Positions 24,017-31,847 of a stretch of 64,000 nucleotides of DNA are shown in pieces (position 1 is the stretch's first letter; the number at the start of each line of letters is the position of its first letter). The translations under genes were made by a program, and so were the position numbers. The notes beneath the pieces are model-generated. The model saw nothing but the letters and a program-made list of their open reading frames with translations, did no database searches and was not told the origin of the DNA. Location of the stretch: assembly GCF_002355335.1 (NCBI RefSeq), contig NZ_AP014946.1, positions 945,501 through 1,009,500 on the forward strand, in the 5' to 3' direction. The DNA comes from Variibacter gotjawalensis (GTDB taxonomy: Bacteria > Pseudomonadota > Alphaproteobacteria > Rhizobiales > Xanthobacteraceae).

Positions 24017-25015
24017 CTACTGCTGCTCGATACCTGCCTTCGCGGCGATCTGCTTGAACCGCGCGATCTCGTCCTGCTGAAATTTTTTCGTCGCATCCGG
24101 CTTGAGCATCGGCGAAATCGAGCCGAGCCGCGTCATGTAGTCCTTCACGTCCTGGCTCTGACCCGCCTTCTGCACCATCGCTTCGAACTGATCGGTGATC
24201 GCCTGCGGGACTTTCGCCGGCATTGCGATTGCAACCCAGACGGACGCGAGGAAGTCCGCAACGCCGGCTTCCTTCGAGGTCGGCACATCCGGCACGACCG
24301 TCGAGCGCTTCTCGTTCGCGAAAACGAGGCCGCGTAAATTTCCGCTCTTAATGAGCTCGCTGCCGCTCGACGCATCGACGACCGAAAAGTCGACTTGTCC
24401 CGCAACAGTCGCGGTGGTCGCATCGCCCGCGCCCTTGAACGGGATCGGCGTCGTCTTCATGCCGGCGACTTCGTTGAGCCATTCCGAATAGAGCTGATAC
24501 GTCGCCGAGCCCGAACCGTAGTTGAGCGCGCCCGGCCGCTTCTTCGCATCGGCGACGAGATCCGCGAGCGTCTTGTATGGCGAGTTCGCCGGCACGATGA
24601 CGAGGCACGGATTGAGGAAGACCAGCGAGATCAGTGAGAAGTCGGCGACGGGATCGTACGGCAGTTTCTTGAATTGCACGGCGTTGACCGACAGCGTCGA
24701 GTTGGCGCCGACGAAAACCGTATAGCCGTCCGGCGGCGCCTGGATCGCGGCTTGTGCGCCGACGAAGCCGTTGCCGCCCGCACGGTTCTCGACGATGAAG
24801 GATTGTCCGGTCTGCTCCTGCAGCACTTTCGCGAAGAGGCGCGCCATCGTGTCGGTGCCGCTGCCCGGCGGAAACGGAACGACGAAACGCACCGTGCGCG
24901 AGGGATACTTCTCTTGGGCGAAGACGCCACGTGCGCCGATCGCGAGCAGCGGCGCCGCGAGGCTGCCGGCCAGCACGGTCCGGCGCGACGGATGATTGCG
25001 GTGTGACACGGGCAT
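24017..25015 (-). CDS. Bug-family (TctC-like) substrate-binding protein
   Basis: 332 residues. A twin-arginine-style signal (SRRTVLAGSLAAPLLAIGA) precedes the Bug fold: YPSRTVRFVVPFPPGSGTDT is the hallmark first strand and loop, and VENRAGGNGFVGAQA and PDGYTVFVGANST follow. Such periplasmic proteins bind carboxylates for tripartite tricarboxylate transporters. No TctA or TctB genes are nearby, as is usual for the many orphan Bug proteins in this order. Confidence 0.92.
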   Translation of the reverse strand: MPVSHRNHPSRRTVLAGSLAAPLLAIGARGVFAQEKYPSRTVRFVVPFPPGSGTDTMARLFAKVLQEQTGQSFIVENRAGGNGFVGAQAAIQAPPDGYTVFVGANSTLSVNAVQFKKLPYDPVADFSLISLVFLNPCLVIVPANSPYKTLADLVADAKKRPGALNYGSGSATYQLYSEWLNEVAGMKTTPIPFKGAGDATTATVAGQVDFSVVDASSGSELIKSGNLRGLVFANEKRSTVVPDVPTSKEAGVADFLASVWVAIAMPAKVPQAITDQFEAMVQKAGQSQDVKDYMTRLGSISPMLKPDATKKFQQDEIARFKQIAAKAGIEQQ

Positions 25016-25145
25016 TCTCCCTCTTGTTTTTCTTTGATCTCACTGTGCGGAAGTCATCCCGTTTCATCAAGGGCGCACATGCTTGACGTCTTGAATTTCG
25101 CGTGCGTGTTTGCGTCCGTCGAAACAAAGAAGCGCGAGAAGCCCT

Positions 25146-25427
25146 ATGTCGTTCTGGAAGAAACTGTTCGGTGGTGGCGGCGGCGAGAGTGCGCCGAAGC
25201 AGAGCGAGCCGGAGGATTACAAAGGCTTCGTCCTGCGCGCCGCCCCGTTCGATGCCGAGGGTCAATTCCAGACCGCCGGAAGCATTTCCAAAGAGGTCGG
25301 CGGCGAGACGAAGACGCACGAATTCATTCGCGCGGACCGTCACGCGTCCTACGAGGAGGCGGTGTCGTTCGCCCTGATGAAGGCGCGCCAGATCGTCGAT
25401 GAGCAGGGCGACCGCGTTTTTCGCTGA
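25146..25427 (+). CDS. HlyU-family protein
   Basis: 93 residues from ATG 25146 (MSFWKKLFGGGGGE). The core EDYKGFVLRAAPFDAEGQFQ and RADRHASYEEAVSFALMKAR is the HlyU family signature. The name comes from a different vibrio regulator; this short family has no HTH and unknown function. Next gene, a thioesterase, starts 36 bp later on the same strand. Confidence 0.85.
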   Translation: MSFWKKLFGGGGGESAPKQSEPEDYKGFVLRAAPFDAEGQFQTAGSISKEVGGETKTHEFIRADRHASYEEAVSFALMKARQIVDEQGDRVFR

Positions 25428-25463
25428 GATTATCGAGACGAACGTATTGAGAGGATTGCCGCA

Positions 25464-25844
25464 ATGACGACCGAGCCGATTGGGGCTTTGACCATCCGCG
25501 TCGTGCCGATGCCGGCCGACACCAACGCCAATGGCGATATTTTTGGCGGCTGGGTGATGTCGCGCATGGACCAGGCCGGCGGCATTGCGGCCGCCGAGAA
25601 GGCGCAGGGGCGCGTCGTGACGGTGGCGGTCGATGCCATGACCTTCATCCGCCCCGTAAAGGTCGGCGATATTTTCGAGGTCTTCACGGCAGTCGAGAAG
25701 GTCGGGCGGACGTCGATCAAAATCCACGTCGAGGCCTGGGTGCGCCGCTTCCGCACGCGCCACCACGAGAAGGTGACGGACGGCACCTTCACATTCGTTG
25801 CGATCGACGATGACGGCAAGCCGAGGCCGGTGCCGGCAGGCTGA
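25464..25844 (+). CDS. acyl-CoA thioesterase, YciA-like hotdog fold
   Basis: 126 residues. Hotdog-fold family signs: MPADTNANGDIFGGWVMSRM, where the Asn-Gly-Asp-Ile-Phe-Gly-Gly-Trp stretch carries the catalytic Asp, then DAMTFIRPVKVGDIFEVF and VTDGTFTFVAID. YciA hydrolyses many acyl-CoAs in the cytoplasm, which helps recycle CoA. Probably co-transcribed with hlyU. Confidence 0.92.
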   Translation: MTTEPIGALTIRVVPMPADTNANGDIFGGWVMSRMDQAGGIAAAEKAQGRVVTVAVDAMTFIRPVKVGDIFEVFTAVEKVGRTSIKIHVEAWVRRFRTRHHEKVTDGTFTFVAIDDDGKPRPVPAG

Positions 25845-26155
25845 CGCGAATCAGTGTTCGGTCGTATGACGCCGGACGGCGGGGAGCTTGATTGACGTTG
25901 ACGTCATGTCAGTACAGCTGACGCATTGCCGCGTTCGTCATCAAAATGCCCGTTATGATTGCGGCGCATGACGGTTAATATGTCTTATGCGTGACACGCA
26001 TGCCGTTTCGGCATGCGAACCATGTCGGATGGGCTCTATCGCACTGCAGCATTCGGCGTATATTACCGACAACAAGAACAGAAAAGTCCGAGGTTGACGT
26101 AATGGTCAACCGGAAGCGCCTGGTGGATGGTATCCTCGCACGTAAGGAGCCTACC
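25845..26155. other. 311-bp non-coding leader/promoter region of the small-protein genes
   Basis: No convincing gene. It holds an inverted GTCAG-N5-CTGAC near 25908 and a perfect 8-bp hairpin GCATGCCG-TTT-CGGCATGC (25998-26016) without a following U-run. A TATATT box sits near 26059, about 95 bp before the first small gene. A reading frame continuing upstream from 26156 to 25991 runs through this hairpin and is not supported by a ribosome-binding site. Confidence 0.5.
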
Positions 26156-26401
26156 ATGGCAAGTTTTGTTCTTCCGACCCCGGCAAATGTCGCTTCGAAC
26201 AATGATTCTGCCCGCAAATCCGCTCCGCAGCAGCTGAACGTCTTTCAGCGCTGGTACGACAAATTCGTAGCGTCGCAGCAGCGCCGCGCCGAGCGCAACG
26301 TCGCGCGCTACCTCGCGGAGACGGGCCTCAAGTTCACCGACCAGACGGAACGGGACATCGAGCAGCGTCTGCTTGCTCCGCACCGCTTCCACCGCAACTG
26401 A
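26156..26401 (+). CDS. small basic helical protein of unknown function
   Basis: 81 residues from ATG 26156, with AAGGAGC nicely spaced upstream. The C-terminal 50 residues (NVFQRWYDKFVASQQRRAER, then VARYLAETGLKFTDQTERDI) form an amphipathic arginine-rich helix and a short acidic helix, loosely like DUF1127 small proteins that bind RNA or regulate phosphate and carbon metabolism in alphaproteobacteria. The family match is by eye only. Followed 27 bp later by another small gene. Confidence 0.65.
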   Translation: MASFVLPTPANVASNNDSARKSAPQQLNVFQRWYDKFVASQQRRAERNVARYLAETGLKFTDQTERDIEQRLLAPHRFHRN

Positions 26402-26428
26402 ATCACACAACACAAAGAAAGAATCATA

Positions 26429-26590
26429 ATGCCAGTTTTTCATCCCCACGGTGTTGCCGCCCAGGCGGTCCCGGTCCTCGCAAGCCGCGGCGGCGTTTTC
26501 GCAACGCTGAAGGCGATCTACGACTCGTTCCTTGAAGCGCGCGCCATGCAGAGCGCCGCTTTCAAGCGCGGTCTTCTGATCAACCGCTAA
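26429..26590 (+). CDS. very small protein of unknown function
   Basis: A 53-residue frame from ATG 26429 (MPVFHPHGVAAQAVPVLASR) to TAA 26588. AAAGAAAGAA upstream is a purine-rich but not canonical ribosome-binding site. The middle GGVFATLKAIYDSFLEARAM is a plausible amphipathic helix, matching in style the FQRWYDKFVASQ segment of the gene before it, so the two may be diverged relatives. Codon use is like its neighbours. Confidence 0.5.
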   Translation: MPVFHPHGVAAQAVPVLASRGGVFATLKAIYDSFLEARAMQSAAFKRGLLINR

Positions 26591-26631
26591 GGCGTAAACG
26601 GCACGCGCTTGCCTGCCGCCCTCAACCGCGA

Positions 26632-26665
26632 CCATGATCCGGCGAAACAGTCAGCCGGATCATGG
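26632..26665 (+). promoter_or_regulatory. perfect 12-bp hairpin over the start of the DUF1330 gene
   Basis: CCATGATCCGGC (26632-26643) and GCCGGATCATGG (26654-26665) are exact complements with a 10-base loop. The 3' arm contains the ATG at 26662. It could hide the start codon in the mRNA or be an operator. Confidence 0.45.
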
Positions 26666-27087
26666 ATATGCATATCGACCCCGACAAAGCGCGCTTCCAA
26701 GGCTTCAAGGATCTGCCGCGCGACGGCGTGATCCATATGCTCAACCTCGTTCGCGTCCGTGCCGAAGCGCAGTACGCGGATGGCCGAAAGGCGACCGGCG
26801 CCGAGGCTTACGCCGCCTATGGGCGCGAATCCGGCCCGGTTTTCGAGCGGCTCGGTGGCCGCATCGTCTGGCGCGGCCGCATGGATTTCATGCTGATCGG
26901 CCCTGATGCAGAGCGCTGGGACTACTGCTTCATCGCCGAATACCCGAACGCCGACGCCTTCATCGCCATGCTGCGCGACCCGATCTATCGCGAGGCGGTC
27001 AAGCATCGGAGCGCTGGGGTAGAGGACTCGCGGCTCATCCGCTTGTCGCCGCTGGCGGCCGGAGCCGGCTTCGCCTCGGCCGACTAG
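26662..27087 (+). CDS. DUF1330-family protein
   Basis: 141 residues, dimeric alpha-beta barrel fold by family. Typical parts are [40 protein letters not shown] and MLIGPDAERWDYCFIAEYPN. Function of the family is unknown; some are linked to stress or small-molecule breakdown. The start at 26662 lies in a hairpin; ATG 26668 (MHIDPDK) is an alternative. No Shine-Dalgarno sequence is visible for either. Confidence 0.8.
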   Translation: MDMHIDPDKARFQGFKDLPRDGVIHMLNLVRVRAEAQYADGRKATGAEAYAAYGRESGPVFERLGGRIVWRGRMDFMLIGPDAERWDYCFIAEYPNADAFIAMLRDPIYREAVKHRSAGVEDSRLIRLSPLAAGAGFASAD

Positions 27088-27094
27088 TCCGGAA

Positions 27095-27110
27095 TTAACC
27101 GGCGATTAAC
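27095..27110 (+). promoter_or_regulatory. CtrA-type binding site
   Basis: TTAA-CCGGCGA-TTAAC is an exact match to the CtrA consensus TTAA-N7-TTAAC. CtrA is the cell-cycle response regulator of alphaproteobacteria. The site is 126 bp upstream of the lytic transglycosylase ATG, beside a TATAAAT sequence. Confidence 0.55.
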
Positions 27111-27235
27111 TATAAATCCGCAGTTTCGGGAGGCAGGAACGGCCTACCGCATGGAAGCGTTGCGCGACGAGGCCGCACTCTCGCCCAATTCCGTCCGCAT
27201 GCCGGGCGGGATTTTGACTGTCGGAGTAATGCAGC

Positions 27236-27727
27236 ATGGCTTTTCGGATCGCTCTCGCGCTTGGCGCCCTCGCAACCCTGACGGTTCCGGCCGTCGCCCA
27301 AGAGGGCCGTGCCGCGCTTGAAGCCGCGATCCAGCGCCATGCCGCCGAAAACAACGTCCCCCCGTCGCTGGTTCACCGCATCATCGTTCGCGAGAGCCGT
27401 TACAACCCGCGCGCCGTTGGCCGCGGCGGCGCGATGGGCCTGATGCAGATCAAAGCCGCAACCGCGCGCGGCATGGGCTACAGCGGTTCGCCGTCGGGTC
27501 TGCTCGATGCCGAGACCAACCTCCGCTACGCCGTGAAATATCTCGCCGGCGCTTACAAGACGGCGGGCGGCAATCAGGATCGCGCCGTACGTTATTATGC
27601 GAGCGGCTACTATTACGCCGCCAAGTCGCAAGGCCTGACCGGGCCGCGCGCCGAACGCCGCCGCTATCGTCATGCGCGCCATGATGAAGGTCAGCCGCTC
27701 TCGCTCTGGCCGTTCTCTCAGCAGTAG
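27236..27727 (+). CDS. lytic transglycosylase (SLT domain)
   Basis: 163 residues with a Sec signal peptide (MAFRIALALGALATLTVPAV, cut after AQ). The goose-type lysozyme/SLT core has the catalytic Glu in IIVRESRYNPRAVG and the GAMGLMQIKAATARGMGYSG motif. It cleaves peptidoglycan in the periplasm to give 1,6-anhydro products. Short single-domain form; the tail is basic and tyrosine/arginine-rich. A CtrA box upstream suggests cell-cycle timing. Stop is adjacent to the convergent mutL stop. Confidence 0.93.
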   Translation: MAFRIALALGALATLTVPAVAQEGRAALEAAIQRHAAENNVPPSLVHRIIVRESRYNPRAVGRGGAMGLMQIKAATARGMGYSGSPSGLLDAETNLRYAVKYLAGAYKTAGGNQDRAVRYYASGYYYAAKSQGLTGPRAERRRYRHARHDEGQPLSLWPFSQQ

Positions 27728-29569
27728 TTATTTGCGCCCGAAAAGCCGCTCGATATCCGACAGCTTGAGTTCGACATAGGTCGGCCGGCCGTGATTGCAC
27801 TGGCCGGAATTCGGCGTTGCTTCCATCTCGCGCAGCAGCGCATTCATCTCTTCGGCCTTGAGGCGGCGTCCGGCGCGCACCGATCCGTGGCACGCCATCG
27901 TCGCGGCGACATGCATCAGGCGACGTTCGAGCGGAAGCTCGTCGTCCCATTCGGCGAGATGCTCGGCGAGATTGCGCAGTAAGCCGACCGCATCGAGTTC
28001 GCCGAGCAGTGACGGTGTCTCACGCACCGCGATGGCGCCCGGCCCGAAATCCTCAATCACCAAACCGTAGCGCGCGAGCGTCTCGGTGCGCGCGAGAAGA
28101 CGTTCGACATCGGCTTCGTCGAGATCGACGATCTGCGGCACCAGCAGCAGCTGCCGCTCGATGCCGCGATCAAGTTCTGCCTTCATGCGTTCATAGACGA
28201 GACGCTCATGCGCCGCGTGCTGATCGATCAGCACGATGCCGTCGCGCGTTTGCGCGACAATGTAGGTCTCGTGCAGCTGCGCGCGCGCGGCGCCGAGCGG
28301 GTGATCGATGAGGTCCGGCTCCGGCGCAGCCTCGAGCGCGACGCGCGCAGCCGGTGCGCCGACATCGAACGACGCTTGCGCGCCGCTCGAAAATCCAGGC
28401 GCCGCGGGCGACGAACGCCAATCCCACCCGGCGCGGCCGGGCGAACGCGGCAGCTGCACGACCGAGCCCGGACCGTCGGTCGGCTCGCTCTGCCAATCGG
28501 TGCGATAACCGGCGCGCAAACCCGCGCGCATCGCCGCGACCGTCGCGGCGCCGCCGGTGGTCGCGGCACGCCGCGCATCGCGCGACAGCGCTTCCTTCAG
28601 CGAGCGAACGATGAGACCGCGCACGCCTCCGGAATCGCGGAAGCGCACTTCGGTTTTCGCCGGATGCACGTTGACGTCGACGTCATGCGGATCGAGCGTG
28701 ATGAACAGCGCGAGGACAGGATGCCGGTCGCGCGGCAGGTAGTCGGCGTAAGCGCCGCGGATCGCGCCGAGCAAAAGCTTGTCGCGCACCGGCCGCCCGT
28801 TGACGAAGAGATACTGCGCGAGCCCATTGTGCCGCGTGAAGGTCGGCAGCGCCGCGTGGCCGACGATCGACACGCCTTCGCGCGCGTCGGCGACATCGAC
28901 CGCGTTAGCCTGGAAATCGCGCCCTAGAATGTCGCCGAGCCGCGCGAGGTGGCCGATCGCGCCCGGCATCGCGCCCGCCCAGGTCACAGGCGCGCGCTCT
29001 TCGCCCGCGAGCGTGAAGGAAACATCCGGCCGGCTCATGGCTAGGCGCCGCACGACTTCGCGCACCGCTTCGGCTTCGACGCGGTCGCTTTTCAGGAACT
29101 TCAGCCGCGCCGGTGTCGCGAAAAAAAGATCGCGGACGTCGACGCGCGTGCCTTGGCCGAGCGCAGCCGGGCGGATCTCGGATTTTTCTCCGCCTTCGAC
29201 ACGGACTTCCAATGCGTGCGGCTCGTTCGCATGTCGCGTCGTGATCGCGAGACGCGCGATCGAGCCGATCGACGGCAGCGCTTCGCCGCGAAAGCCCAGC
29301 GTCTTGATGTCGAGCAGGTCATCTTCGGGAAGTTTCGATGTCGCGTGCCGCTCGACCGCGAGCGCAAGGTCGGATGCCGTCATGCCTTGGCCGTCGTCGC
29401 TGACGCGGATCAGGCGGCGTCCGCCGCCGTCCGTCATCACATCGACGTGGGTCGCTCCGGCATCGAGTGCGTTCTCGACCAACTCTTTGACGACACTCGC
29501 GGGCCGCTCGACGACCTCGCCGGCAGCAATGCGATTGATGACGTCTTCAGTGAGCTGGCGAACCGGCAT
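27728..29569 (-). CDS. mutL: DNA mismatch repair protein MutL with endonuclease motif
   Basis: 613 residues. The N-terminal GHKL ATPase has ENALDAGATHVDV, DDGQGM and GFRGEALPSIGSIA. The C-terminal dimerisation domain carries DQHAAHERLVYE, matching the DQHA-x2-E-x4-E metal-binding endonuclease motif, and CNHGRPTYVEL, another conserved metal ligand. So this MutL probably nicks DNA itself, as in bacteria lacking MutH. Acts with MutS in cytoplasmic mismatch repair. Pro/Ser/Gly-rich linker at about residues 345-420. Confidence 0.97.
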   Translation of the reverse strand: MPVRQLTEDVINRIAAGEVVERPASVVKELVENALDAGATHVDVMTDGGGRRLIRVSDDGQGMTASDLALAVERHATSKLPEDDLLDIKTLGFRGEALPSIGSIARLAITTRHANEPHALEVRVEGGEKSEIRPAALGQGTRVDVRDLFFATPARLKFLKSDRVEAEAVREVVRRLAMSRPDVSFTLAGEERAPVTWAGAMPGAIGHLARLGDILGRDFQANAVDVADAREGVSIVGHAALPTFTRHNGLAQYLFVNGRPVRDKLLLGAIRGAYADYLPRDRHPVLALFITLDPHDVDVNVHPAKTEVRFRDSGGVRGLIVRSLKEALSRDARRAATTGGAATVAAMRAGLRAGYRTDWQSEPTDGPGSVVQLPRSPGRAGWDWRSSPAAPGFSSGAQASFDVGAPAARVALEAAPEPDLIDHPLGAARAQLHETYIVAQTRDGIVLIDQHAAHERLVYERMKAELDRGIERQLLLVPQIVDLDEADVERLLARTETLARYGLVIEDFGPGAIAVRETPSLLGELDAVGLLRNLAEHLAEWDDELPLERRLMHVAATMACHGSVRAGRRLKAEEMNALLREMEATPNSGQCNHGRPTYVELKLSDIERLFGRK

Positions 29570-29652
29570 AGCGACTCAAGAGATTTGCGCGGCGGCTACC
29601 ATAGACGGCCGCAGCGGTGTCGCAATCCGGCACACGCAGAAATTTTAGATAG

Positions 29653-30282
29653 TTATTGGCTCGCCCACAGGATGCGCGCCATCCACACCACGTCCGCGAT
29701 GTTGACCTGACGATCGTCATGCTCGCGGTTGAGCGAACGCAGCTCGATCGTCTTCGAGGTGCGGCGCTTCAACTCCTTCGCCATGACCTCGCCCTCCAGC
29801 GTCTTCACCACGACGCGGTCGCCGCGACGGATGGGTGCGCCGGGCGAAACCAGGATGACGTCCCCGTCACGGTACGCCGGCAGCATCGAGTCGCCCGCGA
29901 TCTCGAGCGCGTAAGCGTGCTCGTCCTCGACGGCCGGAAAGGCGATCTCGTCCCAGCCGGTGCCGGCCGGAAAGCCTGCGTCGTCGAAAAAGCCGCCGGT
30001 GCCGGCCTGCGCAAATCCAATGAGCGGTACCGCACGTGCTGGGTTGCGCGCCGAGTCCGTGATCAAGCCGACGAAGTGGTCGATCGTCGTGTTGGTGGCC
30101 GACAGGATCTTCGCGACCGACTCGGTCGAGGGCCAGCGCGGACGGCCGTCCGGCGTGATGCGCTTCGACTTGTTGAACGTCGTCGGATCGAGGCCCGCGC
30201 GCTTGGCGAGACCCGAGGCGGACAGTCCGGACTTTTCGGCCAGACGATCGACGGCGGCCCAAATCTGCGTGTGCGTGAGCAT
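29653..30282 (-). CDS. S24-family (LexA/CI-like) transcriptional regulator
   Basis: 209 residues. An N-terminal helix-turn-helix (about 1-70, SGLSASGLAKRAGLDPTTFN) is followed by a S24 self-cleavage domain with the Ser of EIAGDSMLPAYRDGD and Lys of VVVKTLEGEVMAKEL. An Ala-Gly pair (GFAQAGTGGFF) sits where LexA/CI are cut. LexA-like proteins of this kind are common in Hyphomicrobiales as chromosomal regulators. It is 83 bp upstream of mutL on the same strand, so repair or stress linkage is possible but not shown. Confidence 0.88.
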   Translation of the reverse strand: MLTHTQIWAAVDRLAEKSGLSASGLAKRAGLDPTTFNKSKRITPDGRPRWPSTESVAKILSATNTTIDHFVGLITDSARNPARAVPLIGFAQAGTGGFFDDAGFPAGTGWDEIAFPAVEDEHAYALEIAGDSMLPAYRDGDVILVSPGAPIRRGDRVVVKTLEGEVMAKELKRRTSKTIELRSLNREHDDRQVNIADVVWMARILWASQ

Positions 30283-30448
30283 GGATATTATCCCCGGCGC
30301 AGGGTTATTCTGGATTATTTCCTTGAGCGTAGGAATTAAACCTCTGGAAATGCATTTGTCCAGCCCCAGAGGTCCTGTGAACCGAATAATTTTACCGCTC
30401 CGTTCAACCGGTCCGGCGTGCTAGTCCGGCGAGGACGGAGGGTCGGAC

Positions 30449-31519
30449 GTGTTTGGCATTCTTGAGCAGATCGCGCAGCAGGCGCTGCACCTGATGGACC
30501 CGGAAGATGGGCACCGGCTCGCCATCAAGGGGTTACGCTTTGCCCCGCGTCCGCCGGCCCGGCCCGACGACAAGCGCCTGGCGGTTTCAGCCTTCGGTCT
30601 CGCATTTCCCAATCCGGTCGGCATCGCGGCGGGTTTCGACAAGAACGGTGAGGCGCTCGACGCGGCTCTCCGCGCCGGGTGCGGCTTTGCCGAGGCCGGC
30701 ACCGTCACGCCGCGCCCGCAGGAGGGCAACCCGCGGCCGCGGCTGTTCCGCCTGCATGCCGATACGGCGGTCATCAATCGTATGGGCTTCAACAACGAAG
30801 GGCACGATGCCGTGCTCGCCCGCTTCAAGGCCCGTGCCGGGCGGCCGGGCATCGTCGGCATCAATGTCGGAGCTAACAAGGATGCGAGCGACCGTATCGC
30901 GGACTATGTCGCGGGTATCCGTGCCTTCGCGCCGTATGCGAGCTACTTCACCGTCAACGTCTCGTCGCCGAACACGCCGGGCCTGCGCGATCTGCAGCAG
31001 AAGGGCGTGCTCGACGAATTGCTCGGCCGCGTTCTCGAAGCGCGCGATGCAGCTTCGGTGCGCCGTCCGGTTCTGTTGAAGATCGCGCCAGACCTCGCAC
31101 TCGGCGATCTTGACGACATCGTCGCGGTGGCACGCGCCCGCGCGATCGACGGCATGATCGTCTCGAACACCACGATCACGCGGCCCGATCTCAAGTCTCG
31201 CGCGCATGTAGGCGAGGCGGGCGGATTGTCCGGCGCGCCGCTCTTCCGTCTCGCGACGAAGATGCTGGCGGAGACCTATCTCCGCGTCGAAGGCGCGTTC
31301 CCGCTGATCGGTGTCGGCGGCATCTCGTCGGGCGCCGATGCAGTCGCCAAAGTGCGCGCGGGCGCGACACTGCTGCAGGTCTATTCGGCGCTGGTGTTCA
31401 AGGGTCTGTCGCTGATCGGCGAAATGAAATCCGGCGTGCTCGCGGAGATCGTGCGTGAGAAAGCTGACAGTGTTACGCCGCTGATCGGGCGTGATGCCGA
31501 GGCGGTTTCGCGCAGCTAA
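30449..31519 (+). CDS. pyrD: dihydroorotate dehydrogenase (quinone)
   Basis: 356 residues with a GTG start. Class 2 enzyme: an N-terminal helical membrane-association part (VFGILEQIAQQALHLMDPED) precedes the FMN barrel, with AVSAFGLAFPNPVGIAAGFD, the catalytic Ser in YFTVNVSSPNTPGLR and GVGGISSGADAVAKVRAGAT. It oxidises dihydroorotate to orotate using ubiquinone in pyrimidine synthesis. Divergent from the S24 regulator; the stop overlaps a convergent small gene by 4 bp. Confidence 0.96.
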   Translation: MFGILEQIAQQALHLMDPEDGHRLAIKGLRFAPRPPARPDDKRLAVSAFGLAFPNPVGIAAGFDKNGEALDAALRAGCGFAEAGTVTPRPQEGNPRPRLFRLHADTAVINRMGFNNEGHDAVLARFKARAGRPGIVGINVGANKDASDRIADYVAGIRAFAPYASYFTVNVSSPNTPGLRDLQQKGVLDELLGRVLEARDAASVRRPVLLKIAPDLALGDLDDIVAVARARAIDGMIVSNTTITRPDLKSRAHVGEAGGLSGAPLFRLATKMLAETYLRVEGAFPLIGVGGISSGADAVAKVRAGATLLQVYSALVFKGLSLIGEMKSGVLAEIVREKADSVTPLIGRDAEAVSRS

Positions 31520-31767
31520 CCCGCGATGCGCATGCCGCCGCCGGCCGTCTTGCCAAAGCCGCCGCGCGGTGTATCGGGCGACGACGGAACGAAGATCGGC
31601 ATGCGAACGCCGCTGCCCGAAGTCGACGACTGCGCCGCGGTTTGCTGCTGCATCGCTTGCGCTGGCTGCGGTTGCGGACGGCCCATATAGGCGGCCGCGC
31701 CCGCGAACGTCGCCGCGAAGGCTGCCGTGCCCATCAACACAAGACGCAGATTTTCCGAGCGCTTCAT
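31516..31767 (-). CDS. small exported or membrane-anchored protein
   Basis: 83 residues. A hydrophobic N-terminal segment (NLRLVLMGTAAFAATFAGAA) may be a signal or an anchor; the rest is low-complexity with Gln/Pro then Gly/Ser (QPQPAQAMQQQTAAQSS). No family recognised. It overlaps the convergent end of pyrD by 4 bp. Confidence 0.6.
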   Translation of the reverse strand: MKRSENLRLVLMGTAAFAATFAGAAAYMGRPQPQPAQAMQQQTAAQSSTSGSGVRMPIFVPSSPDTPRGGFGKTAGGGMRIAG

Positions 31768-31847
31768 GGTTGCGCATCAAACCAGAAATCTCAAAAAGTA
31801 CGGTTAGGCCGTGGCTCGTATTTTCGGCGCACGCCGTAACGACTTAT

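Noticed and set aside
22577-24337. 586-residue plus-strand frame over the TIR gene, repeats and Bug gene
   Set aside because: Crosses three unrelated genes and two palindromic repeats; residue composition is not protein-like.
29653-30282. Prophage repressor as a sign of a prophage
   Set aside because: The S24 regulator is surrounded by mutL and pyrD with no phage genes, integrase or attachment repeats in view.
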